DNA of 13,181 nt from T1SED10-198M sp003554345 [NCBI: Candidatus Sumerlaeota bacterium] (GTDB lineage Bacteria > Sumerlaeota > T1SED10-198M). The notes under the pieces are model-generated. The model was not told the origin of the DNA. It searched no databases and saw only the letters and a list, made by a program, of their open reading frames with translations. Location of the stretch: NCBI GenBank assembly GCA_003554345.1, contig PWGE01000302.1:1-13181 (forward strand), written 5' to 3'. Below, piece after piece: positions 1-7,469 of this stretch (position 1 is its first letter; every line of letters starts with the position of its first letter). Both the position numbers and the translations under genes were made by a program.

Positions 1-6
1 AAGGAG
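1..6 (+). promoter_or_regulatory. Shine-Dalgarno for the upstream secretin start
   Basis: AAGGAG lies 9 nt upstream of the ATG at 16, a good ribosome-binding site at slightly long spacing. It is the main argument for the long form of the TPR-secretin. Because it sits at the window edge, the upstream gene and promoter cannot be seen. Confidence 0.6.
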
Positions 7-15
7 TAATTTGCA

Positions 16-3000
16 ATGAAAACAAGAAGAAGCCAGCTTTCTTTGCATTTGTCTTTAATTACAATAAAATATATAAAACTTACTACGAGGAGTAGCATCT
101 TGGAAAGGCGAAATTTTATTCATTTAATTGGCATATTTTTGATAATTGCTCTACTGGGAGCAGGCAACCCTTTTCTTTACGGACAGACAGGCGATGGATC
201 TTCTGAAATGTTGCCTTTACGCCTGGATCCTGAAGAACATGCTCAGGAACGGGCGGAAACAATGGAAGTTTTTATTGAAAATGGTATTAAGGCAATGGAA
301 GAGGGCGAATTTGATGAGGCAATCCTTCAGTTGCAAAGAGCCCTCCAGATAGAACCTGAAAATACAGAGGCTCAAAATCTCCTGGACGAGGCTATTGCCG
401 GCTACCTCAATGATGATGAGGATAGTTTTGATGGGAATGGTCCGGTATATGATGAAATCCCTGAACCAGATATTGATGAGGAAGTGCTGGAAAAGCAGCA
501 AGAAGCTCAACGGCTTTATGAAGAAGGGGAATATGAAGAGGCCCTGAAGAAATATGAGGCGATCCTGGAGGAAGTGGACGAAGAAATGAGAGTGCATATC
601 GAAGAAGATATGGCGGTTATCCAGGAGGCACTGGAAGAAGAGGAAGAAGCTCGCAGGCTGCTGGATTCTGCGGAACGATATGAAGAAGAGGGAGATTATG
701 CGCGTGCGTTGAGTCTTTATGAGGAACTTCAGGCTTTGCAGCCAGATGAAGAGTGGGAAGAGAAAGTAGAAGAGTTGTCTGAAGTAATAGAGGAGTTGGA
801 AAGAGAAGAACGAGAGGAAGAACTGGAAGAAGAAGAAAGATATGCCGAATTGATGGAATCAGCCAGGAATTATGAAGAAGATGGTGCATGGGAAGATGCC
901 CTTGATAAATACATTCAGGCTCAGCAAATTAAGCCTGAGGCAGATGAAGTGCGTGATGGAATTGTGCGGGCACGTGAAGAAATAGAAGAAAAAGAGCTGA
1001 CAGAGCGTCTGGAGGATGCACTTTCAGATGCAAGGCAGGCTTTTGAAGATGAAGATTATGAGGGAGCACTGAATTATGTGGAATCTGCCCTGGAAGTGGA
1101 TCCTGAAAATGAAGAGGCACTTGAACTTAAGGAAGAGATTTCTCTACATCAGGAAGTCTCTGACCTTCTTCAACAGGGTTATGAAGCCCTTGAAGTAGAA
1201 AATATTGAAGGTGCTAAGGATATTGGTAAAGAACTGACCGAATTGGATCCTCAAAATCCTGATGTAAAGAGTTTTTTGATTGATGTAAAGGAAAAAGAAG
1301 AGGCTCTGGAAATTGAAGATGAACATGAAGAATTACAGCGCCTGCTGAGCCGTGCCCGACAGGCATATGAAGACGGTCTTTATGAACAGTCTAAAAATTA
1401 TGCAGAACAGGCTGCTTCTATAGACCCGGATGATGCAGAAGTGGTCAGCTTGCTGGAAAAAGTTGAAGGGGTAGATGCAGAAGAACGTATAGCTGAACTG
1501 AAAAAACAGGTGGTTATATTCGAAAAAGCCGGTGATTATGAACGAGCCCTGGAAAAAACAGAAGAAATTCTGGAAATAGATCCCCAGGAACCTGAAGCAA
1601 CTGCCTGGGTTGAAGTCTTTGAGCAAAGAATAGAACAGCTTGAAAAGGAAAAGCAGGAAATAGCCGACCGTATGCTGGAAGAAAATATAAGTGAACTGAT
1701 GGATGAGGCTAAAGAAGCTTTTGAAGAAGGGGAAATTGGCACCGCCCGTGAGAAGTGGGAACAGGTGCTTACCATGAAGCCCACCCATAAAGATGCTCAG
1801 GCTTATCTGGATAACACCGAAGAAGAATATCAGGAATATCTGGAAGACGTAGATGAAAGGGAAAGAGAAAGAGAAAAGGAGAGAATTGCCCGCGAAAAAC
1901 TCTATACCCCGATTACCATCTCTTTTACAGATATAAAAATTGCTGATTTTCTCAACCAGGTCTCACTCTTGAGTGATGTTGACTTTGTTATCCCTCATGG
2001 AGGAGATGCCCGGGTTTCCGGACGCTTTTCTGAGACCCCTCTGGTTGATGTGCTCAATGCTGTTCTTATTCCTAATGGATTTGTGTATAGTGTTGATGGT
2101 GCCCTGGTGAAGGTGGAATTGAACCTGAGATCGCAGGTGTTCCAGCTTTCTGATTATGAGACAGCCCAGTTACAGAATCTTGAGGATCAGAATATTATCA
2201 GTGAAATTTTATATGGCCCCGATAGAGAACCTACCATCCCCGGACAGAGATATCTTCTTGATGGTAGACGAAATATGATGGTTCTCACAGATACAGCATT
2301 AAATGTCCAGAAAATGGAAAATCTACTGGAAAATCTGCCAGAGGAAGTCATGCCTGAGCTGGTTACCCGTATGTATACTGTGAGGCAAAACGTGGGACCT
2401 AAGGTGAAAATGCTACTTGAATCTCTGTTGGAAGCTGAGACTACTCCTACAGAACGCCAGATTCCGGGTCGGAAAGTGCTGTATGAGTCTTCTACCGAAA
2501 CTTTAATTGTTCGTGATACCCTGCGCAATATAGAACTCGCTGAAAACTTTCTCATGGACCGCGAGTTTATTGAAAAGGTCGAGGATGATGAGTTAACCAT
2601 ACAATCCTTTCCCGTGGTTGATGAGAAGTTGCTGGAAACCGATCCGCAACGGGCCCAGGAACTGGCCAGGAAAACCACAGAACTTGTAAGAACCATGCTC
2701 TATCACGACATTGGAGAAACCCGTGCTCGTGAAGAAGGACGCCAGACATGGTTGAATGAAGAATATGGAACCCTGACCATTCTGGATACCAAGACAAACA
2801 TTGAAAAGGTTTCAGAATTTCTCGTCACACAACCCTGGCGTGCTGAAGAAGAAATTACAGAGATAATTTATGTTGATTATGTAGATCCCGGTGAATTGCA
2901 TGCCAAACTGGAAGAAGTGCTGGGTGTTATGGATGTGAGAGATCCCCGACAAGTGGGACCTGATAGTATCGTTCGGCGCTTGCGCCCCGATCAGTCTTTC

Positions 3001-4254
3001 CGTTTTCGTGATGCCCAGATTGAATGTCTCAGGATCCGCGATGTTGGTCCCGATAGAAGAGATTTTGATAGAGATAGAGATGATTGGCGTCAAGAGCGGG
3101 ACTTTGCCGGTGAGGTAACTCTTCTGATAAGTACGCCTACCGAGGTGGCCCGAACGGTTACCGTTCGTGAACGTGAGGGCGTGCAGCAGATTGGTGATTA
3201 TGTCATAAGAGTGCCTGATGCTAATCCTACTGGAAGGGGTTGGGCAGATGTTGAGGTCCAGTATCTTCCCCGTGATGTGATGATGGAAGAGCCGGAAATA
3301 ATGCCTGAAGTAGAGCCACCTCCGATAACCATAACACCTGATCAAAAATCCAGTGCTCTGATTGTACGGGCACATGATCCGGGTATGCTTAATAAAGTGA
3401 AGTTCTGGATAGAAAGACTGGATGTACCTATTCCGCAGGTAACCATTGAAACCAGGTACGTGACAGTGGCTGAACAGGCCATGAAAACGCTTGAGTCCAG
3501 TCTCTCAGTGAGTGAATTCAGAGGAGGCTTTACGCTGGATGATGCTGATGCTTCCTTCCGCTTCGGAGGAACGGGCGTTGATCCCATTGCACCACTCATA
3601 GGTGGCGGCGGTACAGCCGTGTCTCCTGCCCTTTCTGGTTTTCAACCCGCAGGCACCACATTTGATCTGAGTACCCGGGGTATGCCGGTACGCTGGACAT
3701 TAGACCTGCTTGAATCCAAAGGTATTGCCCGAGTGGTGACAGGTCCCCAGTTGACTATTCTTAATAATGAGACTGGAACATTTGAAATTATGAGGACATT
3801 CTCCGTCATTCAGCAACTCTCTTATACAGATGTAACCTATGAAGACCGTGATATCAGTGAAATGTTGTTCACCATTACTCCCCAGGTAACCAGAAGAAAC
3901 ATTATTAACATGGATATTCAGATTGATATGACAGAATATATTCCAGGAACTCCTGAACTTGATGCCGGTGGTAGACGGGACGATGATGCGATGTTCGATG
4001 TTGACCGCCTGACACTGCAACCTACCCGCGATGAAGAAAAGATTCGCTCTATAGATACTCGTGTCCAGCTCGATGATGGAGAAACTATAGTACTGGGTGG
4101 TTTCAAGACCGAACATACGCAGGATACTGTGAGTCGTGTGCCTATTCTTGGGGATATCCCGCTTATAGGCAGGGTGCTCTTTGGTCGTCAGCATCAGGTG
4201 AGAAATACAGATAACCTGCTTATATTCCTGACAGCATATCTGAGACAACAATAA
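16..4254 (+). CDS. TPR-repeat secretin, outer-membrane channel of a type IV pilus or type II secretion-like system
   Basis: Probable outer-membrane secretin, the ring channel through which pili or substrates leave the cell. A hydrophobic segment at about residues 37-50 fits a signal peptide h-region. Residues ~83-620 are extremely Glu-rich and hold about nine TPR-like units (starting near 83, 161, 214, 277, 332, 381, 441, 495, 559), each ending in a DP or KP turn and joined by charged helices. An N0/STN-like domain follows at ~632-705 and several ring-building domains at ~755-1135, with an Arg/Asp-rich insert near 1013-1032. The barrel domain (~1136-1412) ends with the secretin signature VPILGDIPLIGR near 1375 and is complete. 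PilQ/GspD proteins are usually 600-900 residues, so this is very long. I know of TPR-bearing PilQ-like secretins in PVC bacteria such as Akkermansia. The alternative start TTG at 100 gives a more normal signal peptide. Pilus versus secretion role cannot be decided because the upstream partner genes are not visible. Confidence 0.88.
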   Translation: MKTRRSQLSLHLSLITIKYIKLTTRSSILERRNFIHLIGIFLIIALLGAGNPFLYGQTGDGSSEMLPLRLDPEEHAQERAETMEVFIENGIKAMEEGEFDEAILQLQRALQIEPENTEAQNLLDEAIAGYLNDDEDSFDGNGPVYDEIPEPDIDEEVLEKQQEAQRLYEEGEYEEALKKYEAILEEVDEEMRVHIEEDMAVIQEALEEEEEARRLLDSAERYEEEGDYARALSLYEELQALQPDEEWEEKVEELSEVIEELEREEREEELEEEERYAELMESARNYEEDGAWEDALDKYIQAQQIKPEADEVRDGIVRAREEIEEKELTERLEDALSDARQAFEDEDYEGALNYVESALEVDPENEEALELKEEISLHQEVSDLLQQGYEALEVENIEGAKDIGKELTELDPQNPDVKSFLIDVKEKEEALEIEDEHEELQRLLSRARQAYEDGLYEQSKNYAEQAASIDPDDAEVVSLLEKVEGVDAEERIAELKKQVVIFEKAGDYERALEKTEEILEIDPQEPEATAWVEVFEQRIEQLEKEKQEIADRMLEENISELMDEAKEAFEEGEIGTAREKWEQVLTMKPTHKDAQAYLDNTEEEYQEYLEDVDEREREREKERIAREKLYTPITISFTDIKIADFLNQVSLLSDVDFVIPHGGDARVSGRFSETPLVDVLNAVLIPNGFVYSVDGALVKVELNLRSQVFQLSDYETAQLQNLEDQNIISEILYGPDREPTIPGQRYLLDGRRNMMVLTDTALNVQKMENLLENLPEEVMPELVTRMYTVRQNVGPKVKMLLESLLEAETTPTERQIPGRKVLYESSTETLIVRDTLRNIELAENFLMDREFIEKVEDDELTIQSFPVVDEKLLETDPQRAQELARKTTELVRTMLYHDIGETRAREEGRQTWLNEEYGTLTILDTKTNIEKVSEFLVTQPWRAEEEITEIIYVDYVDPGELHAKLEEVLGVMDVRDPRQVGPDSIVRRLRPDQSFRFRDAQIECLRIRDVGPDRRDFDRDRDDWRQERDFAGEVTLLISTPTEVARTVTVREREGVQQIGDYVIRVPDANPTGRGWADVEVQYLPRDVMMEEPEIMPEVEPPPITITPDQKSSALIVRAHDPGMLNKVKFWIERLDVPIPQVTIETRYVTVAEQAMKTLESSLSVSEFRGGFTLDDADASFRFGGTGVDPIAPLIGGGGTAVSPALSGFQPAGTTFDLSTRGMPVRWTLDLLESKGIARVVTGPQLTILNNETGTFEIMRTFSVIQQLSYTDVTYEDRDISEMLFTITPQVTRRNIINMDIQIDMTEYIPGTPELDAGGRRDDDAMFDVDRLTLQPTRDEEKIRSIDTRVQLDDGETIVLGGFKTEHTQDTVSRVPILGDIPLIGRVLFGRQHQVRNTDNLLIFLTAYLRQQ
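87..102 (+). promoter_or_regulatory. Second Shine-Dalgarno and alternative TTG start of the secretin
   Basis: GAGGAG at 87-92 is followed after 7 nt by an in-frame TTG at 100-102 (codon 29 of the long form). Starting here gives LERRNF followed by the hydrophobic stretch, a standard n-region plus h-region of a Sec signal peptide. The ATG at 16 adds 28 mostly basic and polar residues. This may be the true start, or both may be used. Confidence 0.45.
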
Positions 4255-4255
4255 T
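4228..4255 (+). promoter_or_regulatory. Possible sigma70-type promoter for polA
   Basis: CTGACA (4228-4233) and AATAAT (4250-4255), 16 nt apart, each match the -35 and -10 consensus in five of six positions. The site overlaps the last secretin codons and would start transcription near 4262, placing the following hairpin in the polA leader. It rests on sequence match alone; AT-rich DNA gives such matches by chance. Confidence 0.25.
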
Positions 4256-4269
4256 TATATAACGAATAT

Positions 4270-4305
4270 GAGGGCGGTTGTTAGTAACCGCCCTCCTTTC
4301 TTTCC
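4270..4305 (+). terminator. Perfect 10-bp hairpin with pyrimidine tail between the secretin gene and polA
   Basis: GAGGGCGGTT (4270-4279) pairs perfectly with AACCGCCCTC (4286-4295) around a 6-nt loop, followed by CTTTCTTTCC running directly into the polA ATG. It fits an intrinsic terminator for the secretin transcript, although the tail is interrupted by C rather than a pure U-run. It could equally act as a leader structure controlling polA. No other transcription stop is visible after the secretin gene. Confidence 0.65.
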
Positions 4306-6879
4306 ATGGACTTAGAAAAATTCATTTTAATTGATGCCCAGTCTCTTATTTATCAGTCATATTATGCCCTGGAAAATATGACTACTTCCTCCGGTAAACC
4401 GACCGGTGCTGTCTTTGGCTTTTATCAGATGTTGAAAAAGATTCTGTCTCTCTATGAGCCCGGTTATCTGCTCGTTGCTTTTGATATGGGGAAGAAGACT
4501 TTTCGTCATGATCTCTTTGAAGATTATAAAAAACATCGCCCATCTACTCCTGAATTGTTGATTCCTCAAATAGAAAAGATTAAAGAACTTCTTTCTGCCA
4601 TGCAGATTGCTTATCTGGAAAAAGAAGGGTATGAGGCAGATGATATCATTGCTACCGCTGTCAATAGCCTTTCTCCCCACTATGAAGGTAAATTTTATGT
4701 GGTGTCTTCTGATAAGGACCTGTATCAATTGTTAACAGAAAATGTGCGCATTGTAAGACATGTGGCCGGTAAATTTGTGGAGTTTGATCGAAAAAGATTT
4801 GAAAAAAAATATGGGATACATCCACCGCAGGTGCCTGATTATCTGGCCCTGGTTGGCGACGCTTCTGACAATATTCCGGGCGTTAAAGGGATCGGCCCTA
4901 AAACCGCTACCACTCTCTTGAAAGATTATCATAACATCGATGGTATACTGAACAAACTTGATGAACTGGACAATAAACGCTGGAAAAACTCTTTGCACAA
5001 ATATGAAGAGCAGGCACTTAAATCAAGAGAGTTGGCTTATCTGGAAAAAGAAGTGCCGATTATTCTTGAACCTCTTTCCCGGTGGAAATTTGATAATGAA
5101 AAGATGCAGGGAGAAGCTGTCAATAGTATTTTACGTGAACTGGAATTCTTTTCTCTGTTGAAAGATAGTGAGGAAAAGAAAGTCCGGATCCCTGCCATTC
5201 ACTGGCAATGGACCTCTGCCAAAGATTTTGACATCTCTTCACCTATGGCAGTCGTTTATGATGCTCATCTTCGGGGTCTGGGGTTTTATGATGGAAAGAA
5301 GGGAAGGTTTCTCTCCTGGGAACAGTGTCGCAAACTATCATTTAATGAAAAGCCGATAATTTATGCCTATTCTGTGAAAGATATGCTTCATCTGGCAGGT
5401 GAACAGGTGCCTGCTCTTGAAGATTGGCCATTCTGGGATATAAAAATATGCGAGCACCTGCTGGCTGCTCATATCAACCGTCTGAAATTTGAAGAACTCT
5501 GGGAAAAATACCTGAAGCAGGTTACTTATCCTCAGGAAAAAAAGGGTGTTTCTCTCTTTGAAAAACAACCGGATATGGATTATTTGATGGCAAAAGGATG
5601 GGGGATTTTTCAGATAGGTGGACGTTTACAGTCTGAATGCCGGAAAAGGAGTCTGGATAACTATTATCAACAATTTGAACAGAGGTTAATCGGGGTTCTT
5701 TATCGCATGGAAAAAAACGGTATAGCGGTAGATGTAAGGCGAATGGAATCTTTCATAGAAGAACTCAGGACCAATATAAATCGTCTCGAGGAAGAAATAC
5801 ATAAATCAGCGGGGGAAGAATTTAATATCCAATCCCCTAAACAATTGCAGAAGATACTTTTCCATAAACTCCAATTAAAACCTGTTAAAAAAACCAAGAC
5901 CGGTTATTCGACCGATTCTGAAGTGCTCGAAGTGCTTTCAATCCATTATCCGGAACTGGAACTGCCGGGAAAAATTCTGGAATATCGCTCGTACTCTAAA
6001 CTTTTAAACACCTATCTTGAACCCTTTTTGCAATTAGCCAGAAAAAATAAGGGACGGATTCAGACGCGTTTCGAACAAACAGCCACAGCAACCGGCAGGT
6101 TGAGCAGTAGCGAACCAAATCTTCAAAATATTCCCATAAAGGGACCGTGGGGAGACAAAATGCGGGAAGTATTTATTCCCCGTTCAGGATACAGGCTTCT
6201 TTCTGCTGATTACTCCCAGGTTGAGTTACGCGTCATAGCACATTTTTCGCGTGATGAACGCATGATTGAGTATTTTCGGGACGATAAAGATATTCATATA
6301 ATGACTGCTTCAAAAATATTTCATTGTGACCCGCAGAATGTTACCCAGTCTATGAGACGTGTTGCAAAAGCCGTAAATTTTGGTTTAATATATGGTAAGA
6401 CTTCATTTGGACTGGCAAAAGAACTCAAAATCTCACCAGCAGAAGCCCGGCAATTCATTGAGCGCTATTTTGAAGATTTTTCAGGTGTAAAAGATTTCAT
6501 TGATCAACTATACCAAAAAGCCTTAGAAGAGGGCTTTGTAAAGACCCTGCATGGAAGAGTTCGCTTCATTCCTGAACTTAAGGCCCGTAATAAAATGCTT
6601 GTAGAAGCGGCAAGACGCCAGGCTATTAATACTGTTATACAGGGTACTGCTGCTGAAATAATAAAGCTGGCCATGATAAATATCGATACAGTAATGCAGA
6701 AAAAAGGCTTGAAATCATCCATGACACTTCAAATTCATGATGAACTCCTTTTTGAAGTCCCCCCCTCTGAAAAAGAGGATATAAAAGCTATTGTAAAAAA
6801 GGAAATGGAGCAGGCTATAAAACTGGAGGTGCCTCTTCAATGTTCAATGGCGTGGGGCAAAAACTGGTGTAAGGTGTAG
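4306..6879 (+). CDS. polA: DNA polymerase I
   Basis: Family A DNA polymerase for Okazaki-fragment processing and repair synthesis. The N-terminal 5' nuclease domain (~1-290) carries GYEADD at 108-113, then SSDKDLYQLL and the VGDASDNIPGVKGIGPKTA helix-hairpin-helix. The proofreading-type 3'-5' exonuclease domain (~300-450) is present as a fold-sized stretch, but its catalytic acids appear lost: the DxE position reads D319-A-H321, and the second and third exo motifs near 353-361 and 432-441 lack the aligned aspartates. The polymerase domain is intact: TATGRLSSSEPNLQNIP, motif A with D635 (SADYSQVELR), motif B R684/K688/F692/Y696, and motif C H811-D812-E813. F692 corresponds to E. coli F762. The length of 857 is normal. 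The start is supported because the 5' nuclease fold begins at once (FILIDAQSLIY), yet no Shine-Dalgarno precedes it. The stop codon directly abuts coaE. Confidence 0.97.
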   Translation: MDLEKFILIDAQSLIYQSYYALENMTTSSGKPTGAVFGFYQMLKKILSLYEPGYLLVAFDMGKKTFRHDLFEDYKKHRPSTPELLIPQIEKIKELLSAMQIAYLEKEGYEADDIIATAVNSLSPHYEGKFYVVSSDKDLYQLLTENVRIVRHVAGKFVEFDRKRFEKKYGIHPPQVPDYLALVGDASDNIPGVKGIGPKTATTLLKDYHNIDGILNKLDELDNKRWKNSLHKYEEQALKSRELAYLEKEVPIILEPLSRWKFDNEKMQGEAVNSILRELEFFSLLKDSEEKKVRIPAIHWQWTSAKDFDISSPMAVVYDAHLRGLGFYDGKKGRFLSWEQCRKLSFNEKPIIYAYSVKDMLHLAGEQVPALEDWPFWDIKICEHLLAAHINRLKFEELWEKYLKQVTYPQEKKGVSLFEKQPDMDYLMAKGWGIFQIGGRLQSECRKRSLDNYYQQFEQRLIGVLYRMEKNGIAVDVRRMESFIEELRTNINRLEEEIHKSAGEEFNIQSPKQLQKILFHKLQLKPVKKTKTGYSTDSEVLEVLSIHYPELELPGKILEYRSYSKLLNTYLEPFLQLARKNKGRIQTRFEQTATATGRLSSSEPNLQNIPIKGPWGDKMREVFIPRSGYRLLSADYSQVELRVIAHFSRDERMIEYFRDDKDIHIMTASKIFHCDPQNVTQSMRRVAKAVNFGLIYGKTSFGLAKELKISPAEARQFIERYFEDFSGVKDFIDQLYQKALEEGFVKTLHGRVRFIPELKARNKMLVEAARRQAINTVIQGTAAEIIKLAMINIDTVMQKKGLKSSMTLQIHDELLFEVPPSEKEDIKAIVKKEMEQAIKLEVPLQCSMAWGKNWCKV

Positions 6880-7455
6880 ATGAATATAGGGATCGTCGGT
6901 AAAATCGGTACCGGCAAATCAACTGTGGCACAATGGTTTGCAGATAGAAAAAATTTTGTTCGAATAGATATGGATGCCGTAGGACACCAGGTCCTTGTAC
7001 AGAGTTCGACGGTCCGGGCTCAATTACAGAAAAAACTCCCCGAGATATTTTCCCAGGGATCAATGCTCAGCAGAGGCAAAATAGCCAGTATTGTCTTTCA
7101 GGATAAAGCGAAATTGGAAATCCTTAATTCAATAATACACCCTGAAATGATAAAAAGTATTGAATCAACACTTCAACGCAATGACGCCAGAGATGTGGTC
7201 ATTGATGGCGCTTTACTTTATGAGATGGGTTTGGATCGATGGTGTGATGCAGTACTTTTTATAGAAAGCAATTATGAGAGGGCAGTAAAAAGAAGCAATA
7301 GATCTTCCCGCGATTTCTGGAAGATCTGGAAATCTCAGGAATTTCTGGACGCTCGTCGGGAACAGGCGCATTTTGTGATAGATAATTCGGGGGATGAATC
7401 TCAGTTGATAGAAAAAATTTCTGATATCTATTCCAGAATAAAAACCATGAAATAA
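6880..7455 (+). CDS. coaE: Dephospho-CoA kinase
   Basis: Cytoplasmic enzyme of the last CoA biosynthesis step, phosphorylating the 3'-hydroxyl of the ribose of dephospho-CoA with ATP. The P-loop GKIGTGKST spans 7-15 (GxxxxGKS form). RIDMDAVGH at 28-36 matches the family's DxD..H segment, IDGALLYEMGL corresponds to the usual PLLFE segment, and a lid with several Arg/Lys residues is followed by AHFVIDNSGD, the conserved ADYVIDNxG motif. Length 191 is usual for the family (~200). The ATG follows the polA TAG with no gap; the only SD-like stretch (AAGGTG, 6871-6876) is very close, so translational coupling to polA is likely. The PLL to ALL change is unusual but not obviously disabling. Confidence 0.93.
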   Translation: MNIGIVGKIGTGKSTVAQWFADRKNFVRIDMDAVGHQVLVQSSTVRAQLQKKLPEIFSQGSMLSRGKIASIVFQDKAKLEILNSIIHPEMIKSIESTLQRNDARDVVIDGALLYEMGLDRWCDAVLFIESNYERAVKRSNRSSRDFWKIWKSQEFLDARREQAHFVIDNSGDESQLIEKISDIYSRIKTMK

Positions 7456-7457
7456 AG

Positions 7458-7464
7458 TGAGGAG
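7458..7464 (+). promoter_or_regulatory. Shine-Dalgarno of rho
   Basis: TGAGGAG sits 5 nt upstream of the ATG at 7470 and immediately after the coaE stop. It is one of the strongest ribosome-binding sites in the window and fixes the long Rho start despite the poorly conserved N-terminus. Confidence 0.8.
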
Positions 7465-7469
7465 TAAGT

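Noticed and set aside
217-1788. Several long minus-strand open frames opposite the TPR region
   Set aside because: They mirror the Glu-rich, GAA/GAG-biased codons of the secretin gene (giving Phe/Leu/Ser-rich translations) and show no domain or start signals.
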